From contig JAQUGA010000075.1 in NCBI GenBank assembly GCA_028684405.1, forward strand, positions 1-10,953: 10,953 nucleotides of DNA, read 5' to 3'. Shown here piece by piece: positions 1-7,561 of the stretch. A program made the translations under genes and the position numbers. The notes beneath the pieces are model-generated. The model saw nothing but the letters and a program-made list of their open reading frames with translations. It ran no database searches and was not told the DNA's origin. Position 1 is the stretch's first letter. Every line of letters starts with the position of its first letter. The stretch comes from Bacteroidales bacterium. GTDB taxonomy: Bacteria; Bacteroidota; Bacteroidia; Bacteroidales; WCHB1-69.

Positions 1-302
1 AACCAGATTATTTAAAATACGAAGTGGATGCCCATCAAAACAAAGTGGTTGTATTTTCAGAAATTTACTATCCAAAATACTGGAAATCAACCATAGATGG
101 ACAAGATGCGGCACATTTTAGAGCCAATTACATTTTACGCTCGATGATTGTTCCCAAAGGAAAACACATTGTTGAATTCAAATTTGAACCCGATGCGTGG
201 AATTTGGCAGAACGTATTTCGTTTTGGAGCTCCGTTATTATTGGTCTGTTAATTTTTTCATACCTAGTATATCGACTTAAATTTATAGTCAAAAAAGAAT
301 AA
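1..302 (+). CDS. YfhO family membrane protein, C-terminal fragment (5' end outside window)
   Basis: This is the last 99 codons of a longer gene; the reading frame is open from position 3 and stops with TAA at 300-302. YfhO-type proteins are large multi-pass inner-membrane proteins linked in Firmicutes to glycosylation of lipoteichoic acid. Their role in Bacteroidota is not settled. The visible part carries the typical ending of the family: a soluble beta-rich segment with FSEIYYPKYWKSTIDG and RANYILRSMIVPKGKH motifs, then FKFEP, then one final membrane helix (about residues 75-93 of the fragment) and a short basic tail, VKKE. A GTG at 24 could be read as a start, but the family match continues upstream of it, so the gene is cut by the window edge and is not a 92-residue protein. 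The family call is from recalled motifs and is fairly secure; the biological role is not. Confidence 0.85.
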   Translation, partial: PDYLKYEVDAHQNKVVVFSEIYYPKYWKSTIDGQDAAHFRANYILRSMIVPKGKHIVEFKFEPDAWNLAERISFWSSVIIGLLIFSYLVYRLKFIVKKE

Positions 303-318
303 AATATTGGTTTAGAAA

Positions 319-356
319 ACTCATAAAGCCCAAGAAAAATTTTGGGCTTTATGAGT
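319..356 (+). terminator. strong hairpin downstream of yfhO-like gene, probable terminator
   Basis: A perfect 15-bp inverted repeat (arms 319-333 and 342-356, with CATAAAGCCCA in the left arm and TGGGCTTTATG in the right) encloses an 8-base loop. It starts 16 bases after the stop codon. No T-tract directly follows, only AT-rich sequence and a T run near 374-379, so it is not a textbook intrinsic terminator. Its position and perfect pairing still make transcript ending or 3'-end protection the likely role. Confidence 0.65.
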
Positions 357-469
357 ATATAAATATAAAACAACTTTTTTATATCTCAATACTATAACTA
401 AAGAGACTCGCTCATCCTTAGAAAAAAGAGAAAAAAACACAAAAATCATACATCATTGATATTTTTTAT

Positions 470-477
470 TAAATTTG
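470..477 (+). promoter_or_regulatory. candidate -7 promoter box (TAAATTTG) for CNNM gene
   Basis: TAAATTTG fits the Bacteroidota -7 consensus TAnnTTTG exactly. Transcription would begin near 482-485, about 90 bases before the CNNM start codon and about 20 before the short ORF at 502. The nearest upstream TTG (456-458) is only 11 bases away, which is too close for a normal -33 element, so only half of the promoter is supported. Confidence 0.4.
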
Positions 478-501
478 CAGAAATAATAAAGCAAAAAAGA
501 A

Positions 502-573
502 ATGACAATTGAAGAATATCATTGTAATAACAATGTATTGAGGGTAATTAACCAAAACATAAGAAACTCTTAA
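502..573 (+). CDS. possible 23-residue leader ORF upstream of CNNM gene
   Basis: An ATG at 502 opens a 23-codon frame (begins MTIEEYHCNNN, ends NQNIRNS) that stops with TAA at 571-573. That is three bases before the ATG of the CNNM gene, and in the same reading frame. The ORF lies just downstream of the TAAATTTG box, so it would sit in the mRNA leader. It could act as a translated leader coupled to the downstream start. It has no recognisable domain, no visible Shine-Dalgarno site, and an ORF of this length can arise by chance in AT-rich DNA. The call rests only on position and spacing. Confidence 0.2.
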   Translation: MTIEEYHCNNNVLRVINQNIRNS

Positions 574-576
574 TCA

Positions 577-1842
577 ATGACATATTTATTTCTTTACTTA
601 GCATTAGCCCTAATAGTATCTTTTTTATGTTCAATCGTAGAATCGGTACTTTTATCAACGCCATTGTCCTATTTGAACGTTCGAGAAAACATGGGCGACA
701 AAAAAGCTATCTCCCTAAGACACTACAAGTTAAATATAGACAAGCCGTTATCGGCCATCCTATCACTTAACACTATAGCCCATACCATTGGGGCTGCTGG
801 AGTTGGAGCGCAAGCAACCATCGTATTTGGACAAGCATATTTTGGATTGGTTTCGGCGATACTAACATTATTAATTCTTATTTTTACGGAAATAATCCCA
901 AAAACAATCGGAGCTCGCTATTGGAAAAAAATGATTGGTTTTACCGTCCAAACTATTCGTATTATGATTTTCCTAACCTATCCATTGGTCATTATTTCAG
1001 GATATATATCCAAAGCATTTGCCAATAAAAACAACGATAATTCAATTACCGAAGATGAAATTAAAGTGATGTTTAAGTTGGCTCAAAATGAAGGAGTTTT
1101 AGATTCTGAAGAGACCGCACTTCACCATCAACTTTTCAATTTTAACGATAAAAAGGCACATCATTTAATGACGCACCGATCCGACGTAGAGTGGATTGAC
1201 ATTAACGACTCCCTAGAAGAGATTGCGACACAAATGAAAATCAGCCAACACTCATATTTCCCAGCTTGCGATGAAAGTACAGACAACATCGTGGGAATAC
1301 TACACAACAAAGAGTTTTTCGAACTAAACAAAGAAGATGAAATTCCCGATCGAGATATAAGAACTATTTTGTCCGAAGCTATTTTTATTCCAGAAACACT
1401 TACTGCTCTGAAAATTCTCAGTATTTTTAAAGAGAAAAAACAGTACTATGGAATTGTAATTGATGAATACGGTACTTTTATTGGAATTGTTACTCTTCAT
1501 GATTTAGCTGAAGGGATTTTGGGAGAACTACCCAGTTTTGGAGAAGAAGAAGATCCAGATATTATTGAAAGAGAAGACCGAAGTTTTTTAGTAGACGGCT
1601 TCACCCCCATTACCGATTTTAATGATAGAATAAACTGTGAATTAATTCCCGAAGAATCCGAATTTGCCACTGTTGCTGGTTTTTTTGTAAACCGAATTAA
1701 CGCACTTCCCAAAACTGGAGATGTGATTGAATACAACGGGTATCGCTTTGAAATAGTGGATATGGATGGAAATAGAATTGATAAATTTATCATTTCCAAA
1801 ATTGACACCACTATACCGTCAACTTCTCCCGAAGGAGTTTAA
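577..1842 (+). CDS. CNNM/CBS domain-containing membrane protein (CorC/HlyC, 'hemolysin'-like family)
   Basis: 421 residues, the usual length for this family. Order of domains: a CNNM (DUF21) membrane domain at about 1-150 with helices near 4-27, 58-80, 86-108 and 122-146; a CBS-domain pair at about 197-316 (IVIDEYGTFIGIVTLHDL is typical of the second CBS); and a CorC_HlyC C-terminal domain at about 332-409, containing TVAGFF and the GDVIEYNGYRFEIVDMDGNRI region. Family members are linked to magnesium (sometimes cobalt or sodium) efflux and tolerance; the CBS pair is thought to sense adenine nucleotides. The old 'hemolysin' name is not evidence of haemolysis. This copy belongs to the variant with CSIVESVLLS in helix 1 and NTIAHTIGAAGVGAQA in helix 2, rather than the common FSGxE type. 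The start at 577 puts the first helix right at the N-terminus as expected, and an in-frame TAA at 571-573 excludes a longer form. Domain call strong; transported ion is inference. Confidence 0.92.
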   Translation: MTYLFLYLALALIVSFLCSIVESVLLSTPLSYLNVRENMGDKKAISLRHYKLNIDKPLSAILSLNTIAHTIGAAGVGAQATIVFGQAYFGLVSAILTLLILIFTEIIPKTIGARYWKKMIGFTVQTIRIMIFLTYPLVIISGYISKAFANKNNDNSITEDEIKVMFKLAQNEGVLDSEETALHHQLFNFNDKKAHHLMTHRSDVEWIDINDSLEEIATQMKISQHSYFPACDESTDNIVGILHNKEFFELNKEDEIPDRDIRTILSEAIFIPETLTALKILSIFKEKKQYYGIVIDEYGTFIGIVTLHDLAEGILGELPSFGEEEDPDIIEREDRSFLVDGFTPITDFNDRINCELIPEESEFATVAGFFVNRINALPKTGDVIEYNGYRFEIVDMDGNRIDKFIISKIDTTIPSTSPEGV

Positions 1843-1873
1843 ATGAAAGAATAGCAATCTGATAAACTTTTCA

Positions 1874-1890
1874 TTTGCAACAGCTGCAAA
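1874..1890 (+). terminator. weak hairpin after CNNM gene
   Basis: TTTGCA (1874-1879) and TGCAAA (1885-1890) form a 6-bp stem with a 5-base loop, 31 bases past the stop codon. A T run appears only at 1898-1901. This is the best candidate for a 3' end of the CNNM transcript, but it is weak. The rest of 1843-2101 shows no gene; TACTGTTG at 2073-2080 is a one-mismatch -7-like box before the next gene, without a clear -33 partner. Confidence 0.25.
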
Positions 1891-2101
1891 GAGCGGATTT
1901 TCAAATCATTATAGCAAAACATAAAAATGGATTAAAGTAATTTATATCCAAAATAAATCTTATATTCTTCTCGAAAGAGAATCCCCAAAAAACCATCATC
2001 TACCTACAATCCAATCATTAGCAATTGTTTAACATGGGGAAATCTTCTCAAGAAGCAAAAATAAACTAATTTTACTGTTGAATTAAATACAAATTATCAG
2101 A

Positions 2102-4615
2102 ATGAAGAAAACAATTATTTTCATAGTATTATGTTTTACAATGTACAGTATTTCTGCCCAAACATGGGTAGATTTACTTATGGAAGGCGGAAAATTTGAA
2201 GAGACTCAAAGGCTTTTCGAAGCAGAATGGAATCAAAAAACACCCCAAAAAGGAAAAGGTTTTAAACAATTTAAACGTTGGGAAGAATTTGCTGGACATC
2301 GCTTAGGAGATGACGGATTCGTAAATTCTCAAGCCTTATGGAAAGCTTATAAATCACAAGAACAGCACCTGAAAAGCAATTCCTACAGAAACCCAACACA
2401 TTGGCAATTGGTAGGCCCAGCTCAAACACCTGAAGGAGGAGGAAACGGACGTATAAATTGCATTGCTTTTCATCCAAACGATAGCAATATATTTTATGTA
2501 GGTGCCCCTGCTGGCGGAATATGGAAAACTGTTAACGGAGGACAATCGTGGACTACCACAACTGATTTTTTGGCCTGCATCGGAATTTCCGACATTGTTA
2601 TTAACCCCCTCAATCCCAACACAATGTATATGGCAACGGGGGATAAAAACGGAGGAGATACCTATTCTTTGGGCGTGATGAAAAGCTTTGATGCGGGAGA
2701 AACATGGTTTCCAACAAGTTTGGAATATACGGCTCCCTTAACACGACGTGTAAGTCGCCTTTTGATTAACCCAAACGATACATCCACTCTTTTGGCAGCT
2801 ACAAACTACGGAATTTATAAAACCACAGATGGTGGAGAAAATTGGGACCGAAAAAGAATTGGTCATTTTAAAGACATGGCTTATAGACCCAATAATCCAG
2901 ATGTTATTTATGCAGCAACCGCCAAAACCATACAAAGATCATTGGATGGAGGTGAAAGTTTTTCGATGATTGAACTTCCTCAGGTTTCATATGAAGCGAG
3001 CAGAATCGCAATAGCCGTCACGCCCGCCGAAAGCAATTATGTATATCTTTTATCCGGAAACGCCTACGATCAAGGCTTTGGAAGCCTAATGCTTTCCACC
3101 GACGGTGGCGAAACATATACGGTTAAAGCAGATAGCCCAAATCTATTGGGCTGGCAAACAAACGGTGGCGATTCGGGAGGACAAGCTTGGTATGACCTTT
3201 CAATAGCAGCCAATCCTAGCCAAGCAAAAATGGTATTTACGGGCGGAGTAAATATTTGGAGAAGCTTTAATTATGGATCTAATTGGCTACTAAGTGCTCA
3301 TTGGTATGGCGGTGGAGGAAAACCATACGTTCATGCTGATATACACGAACTGAAATACGCACCCAATTCAAACAGACTTTATGCGTGCACCGACGGTGGA
3401 TTATTTATGACGCAAAACAATGGCCAAACATGGACTGATTTAAGTTCTAATTTAGTCATTGGACAGATATACAGATTGGATCACTCCACCCAAAACTCCG
3501 ACATTGTGCTAACAGGTTGGCAAGACAATGGCACCAATCTTGGCATTGATGGCTACTGGCGATCTGTTCTGGGTGGCGATGGAATGGACTGTGCCATAGA
3601 CTATTCCAACGACCAAATCATGTATGGTTCATATTATTATGGAGCTTTTTTTAGATCGAACGACGGTGGTTATATTTGGGATAACATCTCAAGCAATATC
3701 CCCGAAGAGGGAGCATGGATAACTCCAATGGCCATTCATCCAACAACGCCATCTACCCTCTTTGCTGGATATAAAAACGTATTCAAATCTGACAATTACG
3801 GTGACTCATGGTCGCAAATCAGTAATTTTTCGCAAGCAAGTAATATTAATATTCTAAAAATTTCACCTTCAAATCCTGATAATATCTATGTTGGATACAG
3901 CAATGCATTCCGAAAAACAACAGATGGTGGCTTGTTATGGGAAACCTTCTCATCCCCTGCTGGATCAAACATAAGCGACATTGCAATAGATCCCGAAAAT
4001 GAAAATGAAATTTGGATGACCTTTAGTGGATACTCCGAACAATACAAAGTAATGCATTCCGAAGATGGCGGAACAACATGGATAAATCTGACCGATAATT
4101 TGCCCAATATTCCTGTGAATTGCATTATTTATGAAAACAATTCGCCCAATGGTGTATACATTGGAACGGACATCGGCGTTTTCTACCGAGATACACTTAT
4201 CAATACTTGGGTAAATTTTTCGGGCGGACTTCCAAACACGGTAGTTCGTGACATGGCAATACACTATAATACAGGAAAACTCAGAGTTGCAACATACGGT
4301 AGAGCCGTTTGGGAAACAGAATTATACTATATTGTAAACATTAAAAAAGAAGAGATTTTTGAAAGAACACAGATGCAGATTTTTCCAAATCCCGCCGCCG
4401 ATGACCTACATATACTTCTCAACAACAACAAAATAGAAGAAGGAACCATTCTTATTTATGATGCAAATGGCAGAATTGTAAAATCAGAAAACATCGTTTT
4501 CAACTATCAAAAATGCAGTATTGATGTTGCTGATTTGCAAGACGGATTCTACATCCTGCAAATGCGAACAAAATTTGGAATTTTCAATGAAAAGTTAATT
4601 CTGAAAAAGCAATAA
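2102..4615 (+). CDS. secreted BNR/Asp-box beta-propeller protein with T9SS type A sorting domain
   Basis: 837 residues. A Sec signal peptide is visible at 1-20 (MKKT, hydrophobic core, SISAQ). A short alpha-helical segment follows (21-100) with a KGFKQFKRWEEF motif that I recall from other T9SS-exported proteins. Residues about 100-745 form sortilin/GH74-like propeller repeats. Asp-box motifs of the form xGGxxW/F/Y lie near 145, 197, 243, 282, 334, 389, 439, 521, 565, 608 and 655, enough for one or two beta-propellers. A conserved-looking HADIHELKY stretch lies at 411-419. Residues about 757-837 are a C-terminal T9SS type A domain (QIFPNPAADDLHI, YDANGRIV, DLQDGFYILQM, KLILKK), which directs passage through the outer membrane by the type IX system. 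The protein therefore acts at the cell surface or outside. Such propellers occur in glycosidases, sialidases and adhesins; I see no feature that picks one, so the substrate is unknown. ATG at 2102 is the natural start because the signal peptide follows at once. Confidence 0.92.
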   Translation: MKKTIIFIVLCFTMYSISAQTWVDLLMEGGKFEETQRLFEAEWNQKTPQKGKGFKQFKRWEEFAGHRLGDDGFVNSQALWKAYKSQEQHLKSNSYRNPTHWQLVGPAQTPEGGGNGRINCIAFHPNDSNIFYVGAPAGGIWKTVNGGQSWTTTTDFLACIGISDIVINPLNPNTMYMATGDKNGGDTYSLGVMKSFDAGETWFPTSLEYTAPLTRRVSRLLINPNDTSTLLAATNYGIYKTTDGGENWDRKRIGHFKDMAYRPNNPDVIYAATAKTIQRSLDGGESFSMIELPQVSYEASRIAIAVTPAESNYVYLLSGNAYDQGFGSLMLSTDGGETYTVKADSPNLLGWQTNGGDSGGQAWYDLSIAANPSQAKMVFTGGVNIWRSFNYGSNWLLSAHWYGGGGKPYVHADIHELKYAPNSNRLYACTDGGLFMTQNNGQTWTDLSSNLVIGQIYRLDHSTQNSDIVLTGWQDNGTNLGIDGYWRSVLGGDGMDCAIDYSNDQIMYGSYYYGAFFRSNDGGYIWDNISSNIPEEGAWITPMAIHPTTPSTLFAGYKNVFKSDNYGDSWSQISNFSQASNINILKISPSNPDNIYVGYSNAFRKTTDGGLLWETFSSPAGSNISDIAIDPENENEIWMTFSGYSEQYKVMHSEDGGTTWINLTDNLPNIPVNCIIYENNSPNGVYIGTDIGVFYRDTLINTWVNFSGGLPNTVVRDMAIHYNTGKLRVATYGRAVWETELYYIVNIKKEEIFERTQMQIFPNPAADDLHILLNNNKIEEGTILIYDANGRIVKSENIVFNYQKCSIDVADLQDGFYILQMRTKFGIFNEKLILKKQ

Positions 4616-4645
4616 AAAGAGACTATTACAGCTTAATCAAATCAT

Positions 4646-4687
4646 CGTTCTGACATCAAAAATGTGTGTCGAACGGGAAAAATGTGT
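4646..4687 (+). other. bulged hairpin and overlapping direct repeat in the ettA upstream region
   Basis: CGTTC-T-GACA (4646-4655) pairs with TGTCGAACG (4667-4675), a 9-bp stem with one bulged T and an 11-base loop. It begins 31 bases after the propeller gene stops, so it may be its 3' hairpin, though no T-tract follows. The 10-mer AAAAATGTGT occurs twice, at 4658-4667 and 4678-4687, with a 20-base period. The second copy touches TAATTTCG (4687-4694), a one-mismatch -7-like box that would start transcription about 20 bases before ettA. Terminator, operator and chance are all possible. Confidence 0.3.
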
Positions 4688-4717
4688 AATTTCGTAAAAA
4701 AATAAAATATTAAGAAT

Positions 4718-6397
4718 ATGAGCGACGATAAGAAGATAATATTTTCGATGGTAAAGGTTAATAAAATCTTCCCACCAGCGAAACAAGTACTGAAAGACAT
4801 TTATTTGTCTTTTTATTATGGAGCAAAAATTGGGGTTATCGGACTTAATGGATCTGGCAAATCCTCTCTTTTAAAAATCATTGCTGGAGAAGACAAATCA
4901 TTTCAAGGTGATGTTGTATTTTCTCCAGGCTACAGTGTTGGACATCTATCACAGGAACCTATTTTGGACGACGAAAAAACGGTGAAAGAAGTTGTGATGG
5001 AAGGAGTTCAGGAAGTGGTCGACATCTTGAAAGAATACGAAGAGGTCAACAATCGCTTTGCCGAACCTATGGACGACGATGAAATGAACAAACTTATTGA
5101 ACGTCAAGGGGAACTCACTGATTTAATTGAACATCACGACGCGTGGGAACTGGATTCTAAACTAGAGAGAGCAATGGATGCGTTGCGTTGCCCCGAAGGG
5201 GATACGCCTATTTTAAATCTTTCTGGTGGTGAACGTCGTAGAGTTGCTTTATGCCGTTTATTGCTACAGGAACCCGATATTTTACTTTTGGATGAGCCCA
5301 CCAACCACTTGGATGCCGAATCGATAGAGTGGCTCGAAATGCACTTACAGCAATACAAAGGAACTGTTATTGCTGTGACTCACGACAGATATTTTCTGGA
5401 CAATGTTGCCGGCTGGATACTTGAACTAGACCGCGGCGAAGGAATTCCATGGAAAGGAAATTACAGCTCATGGCTCGAACAAAAATCGAACCGTTTGGCT
5501 CAAGAAGAAAAACAAGAAAGCAAACGTCGAAAAACTCTCGAACGTGAATTAGAATGGGTTAGAATGTCGCCAAAAGCTCGACATGCTAAATCAAAATCGA
5601 GATTGGGCGCATATGAAAAATTATTATCACAAGACACCAAAGAAAAAGAAGAACGCCTAGAAATATACATCCCGAACGGCCCACGTTTAGGAATGAATGT
5701 AATTGAAGCCAAAAATGTGAGCAAAGCATTTGGAGACAAAGTTCTTTTCGAAGATTTGAATTTCAACTTACCACCCAATGGTATTGTTGGTATTATTGGT
5801 CCCAACGGGGCTGGAAAGACAAGTTTGTTCCGATTAATTATGAATCATATACAACCTGATTCAGGAACTTTCTCGGTTGGCGAAACTGTCAAAATAGCTT
5901 ATGTAGACCAGCAGCACAGTGAAGTAGATCCCGAAAAAACAATTTACGAAGTTATTTCGGGTGGAAATGAGCAAATGATGTTGGGTGGAAAACTGATTAA
6001 TTCAAGAGCTTACATTTCAAGATTTAATTTTGGAGGCAACGAACAAAGTAAAAAAACTGGCGTTTTATCTGGTGGTGAACGAAATCGTTTACACCTTGCC
6101 ATGACATTAAAATCCGAAGCCAATGTTTTGCTGCTTGACGAACCTACAAACGACATCGACATAAATACGCTTAGAGCATTGGAAGAAGGTTTAGAACAAT
6201 TTGCAGGCTGTGCTGTGATTATTTCGCACGACCGCTGGTTTTTAGACAGAGTTTGCACACACATTCTTGCATTTGAAGGAAATTCAGAAGTCTATTATTT
6301 TGAAGGTGGGTACTCTGAATATGAGGAAAATAAGAAAAAAAGAATGGGTGATGAAATTCCAAAACGAATTCGTTACAAAAAGCTAGTAAAAGATTAA
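4718..6397 (+). CDS. ettA: energy-dependent translational throttle protein EttA (ABC-F ATPase)
   Basis: 559 residues, close to the 555 of E. coli EttA. ABC-F proteins are soluble twin-ATPase factors that bind the ribosomal E site. EttA gates entry of ribosomes into elongation according to the ATP/ADP ratio. There are no membrane segments. First ABC domain: Walker A GLNGSGKSS (42-50), the EttA arm insert (about 95-140), signature LSGGE (168-172), Walker B LLLDEP (189-194, catalytic Glu193) and switch His222. The linker (about 245-322) contains the P-site tRNA interaction motif with its charged helices (KSNRLAQEEKQ, RHAKSKSRLGAYE). Second ABC domain: Walker A GPNGAGKTS (361-369), signature LSGGE (450-454), Walker B LLLDEP (471-476, Glu475), His504. 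All catalytic residues are present, so it should be active. The arm type and linker separate it from Uup, YheS/ABCF3-like and drug-resistance ABC-F proteins. A strong terminator follows, so it is probably transcribed alone or as the last gene of its unit. Confidence 0.96.
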   Translation: MSDDKKIIFSMVKVNKIFPPAKQVLKDIYLSFYYGAKIGVIGLNGSGKSSLLKIIAGEDKSFQGDVVFSPGYSVGHLSQEPILDDEKTVKEVVMEGVQEVVDILKEYEEVNNRFAEPMDDDEMNKLIERQGELTDLIEHHDAWELDSKLERAMDALRCPEGDTPILNLSGGERRRVALCRLLLQEPDILLLDEPTNHLDAESIEWLEMHLQQYKGTVIAVTHDRYFLDNVAGWILELDRGEGIPWKGNYSSWLEQKSNRLAQEEKQESKRRKTLERELEWVRMSPKARHAKSKSRLGAYEKLLSQDTKEKEERLEIYIPNGPRLGMNVIEAKNVSKAFGDKVLFEDLNFNLPPNGIVGIIGPNGAGKTSLFRLIMNHIQPDSGTFSVGETVKIAYVDQQHSEVDPEKTIYEVISGGNEQMMLGGKLINSRAYISRFNFGGNEQSKKTGVLSGGERNRLHLAMTLKSEANVLLLDEPTNDIDINTLRALEEGLEQFAGCAVIISHDRWFLDRVCTHILAFEGNSEVYYFEGGYSEYEENKKKRMGDEIPKRIRYKKLVKD

Positions 6398-6415
6398 GAA
6401 AATCTAACAAAAACG

Positions 6416-6455
6416 ATACTGATGCGTTATTATATTAACGCATCAGTATTTTTTT
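6416..6455 (+). terminator. rho-independent terminator after ettA
   Basis: A perfect 14-bp stem (arms 6416-6429 and 6436-6449, core ACTGATGCG/CGCATCAGT) has a 6-base AT loop and is followed by seven T's (6449-6455). It begins 19 bases after the ettA stop codon. An A-run lies on the left flank (6408-6413), so it could also work on the opposite strand. It is the clearest terminator in the window, and it ends just 12 bases before the usp start codon. Confidence 0.9.
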
Positions 6456-6467
6456 AAATATAAAGCT

Positions 6468-7328
6468 ATGAAAAGAATTATTATCCCTACTGATTTTAGT
6501 TTTAAAACACCTAAGATTATTGAAGCAGGTGTTCGCCTTGCAAAAAAAATGAAGTTCGCTGTTGAAGTAATTCATGTTATAGACAGCTTTGAATATGGTA
6601 TAAACTTCGTCATAAGCGAGTCTACGCCAATTATTTTGCCACCCAACATTTTGAATGATCAGGTTGGCAAAGCCCAAGAGAAATTTCAAAAAATTATTGC
6701 AGATTTAAAAAATGAAAAAAAGGATTTACCAGAAATTTTCATGAGCGTAAAAACGGGTTTTGTTTTTGACGTTATTGCCGAACAGCTTCGAGATCCAGAA
6801 GTGGTCTTAGTGATGCTAAGCGACAAAAGTCAAGCCGATTATAATTACCGAGATGTCAGTGTCAATCTTTCGGATATCATTAATAAATCGAATAGTCCTG
6901 TTTGCGTAGTGCCCAACTTGGCTCCTTTCAGAGATCCTCAAAACATTATTTATGCTTTCAATTATCATGATCAAGACATTGACAACATTCTTGATTTACA
7001 AAAGATTGCAGAACTTGTTGGGGCAAAAATTCATATTATCCATATTGTTGCAGAAAAGTCAATCAAAGATGTCTTGGCAATGCAAGGATTGGAATTAGAA
7101 TTACAAAACAAAATGGATACTCGAACGACTGTTTTTAAAATTATTGAAAGCAAAGATATCGTAAAAGCAATTGACGACTACGCACATATAATTGATGCTG
7201 ACATGATTGCCATTTTACGCTCAAACAGAACGCTGTTTCAAGGAATTTTCGGAAGCAATAAAACAAAGGAAATTATTTATAAGACTAATTTGCCAGTGTT
7301 GGTTTATCAGGAACATAAAGCCCAATAG
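6468..7328 (+). CDS. universal stress protein with two Usp domains
   Basis: 286 residues, the usual size of tandem-domain Usp proteins. The first Usp domain spans about 1-149 and opens with the standard strand and acidic residue (MKRIIIPTDFS, Asp9). It closes with the strand SPVCVVPN. The second spans about 158-280 (IIYAFNYHDQD at its start, AKIHIIHIV in the middle, NLPVLVYQE at its end). UspA-family proteins are cytoplasmic and help cells survive starvation, oxidative stress or respiratory shifts, some by binding ATP. The ATP-binding pattern G-2x-G-9x-G-(S/T) is not intact in either half: domain 1 has LSDKSQADYNYRDVS instead, and domain 2 keeps only a GIFGSNKT remnant. It may therefore be a non-nucleotide-binding member. 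The start is well fixed because family N-termini begin at this position. Transcription is puzzling: the ettA terminator ends 12 bases upstream, leaving little room for a promoter and leader. No clear terminator follows. Confidence 0.88.
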   Translation: MKRIIIPTDFSFKTPKIIEAGVRLAKKMKFAVEVIHVIDSFEYGINFVISESTPIILPPNILNDQVGKAQEKFQKIIADLKNEKKDLPEIFMSVKTGFVFDVIAEQLRDPEVVLVMLSDKSQADYNYRDVSVNLSDIINKSNSPVCVVPNLAPFRDPQNIIYAFNYHDQDIDNILDLQKIAELVGAKIHIIHIVAEKSIKDVLAMQGLELELQNKMDTRTTVFKIIESKDIVKAIDDYAHIIDADMIAILRSNRTLFQGIFGSNKTKEIIYKTNLPVLVYQEHKAQ

Positions 7329-7561
7329 TGATTGTTTATTATGATCGATAACTTCTTTATTTCCAAATGCTTACCCCATTAAGGACAAGGGCAATAAACG
7401 ACTGAAAATCAGATTAAAATCACAAAATTTGAATACCCAGTTGCCTCCTGGCAGTTCCGCGTTTCGACTAAGCTCAACAACCGAAAACAGCTCACTAAAA
7501 AGTAAAAGGGCAACAACATTAAAAACTTCTATGCAAAATTCTTTGTACCTAAGAAAAATAG
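7329..7561. other. intergenic region without a recognisable gene
   Basis: No ORF here looks like a protein, and no tRNA-like or strong hairpin structure was seen. The part near 7440-7485 is richer in G+C than its surroundings. It includes TTTCGACTAAGCTCAACAAC (7462-7481), similar in style to short interspersed repeats often seen between Bacteroidota genes. Only one copy is present, so a repeat cannot be shown from this window. Confidence 0.4.

Noticed and set aside
24..302. A complete 92-residue protein starting at GTG 24
   Set aside because: The YfhO-like reading frame continues upstream to the window edge, so this is the tail of a longer gene.
1966..1980. TTCTC-GAAA-GAGAA mini-hairpin upstream of the propeller gene
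   Set aside because: A 5-bp stem with no conserved context or T-tract is expected by chance in this composition.
2466..4081. Repeated GGxxW-coding segments that might suggest DNA repeats
   Set aside because: These are diverged Asp-box protein repeats; the DNA copies differ too much to be a nucleotide repeat or CRISPR-like array.
3965..4264. Minus-strand 99-codon ORF inside the propeller gene, and similar antisense ORFs in the propeller and ettA
   Set aside because: They overlap well-supported coding sequence with full domain matches and have no recognisable protein features.
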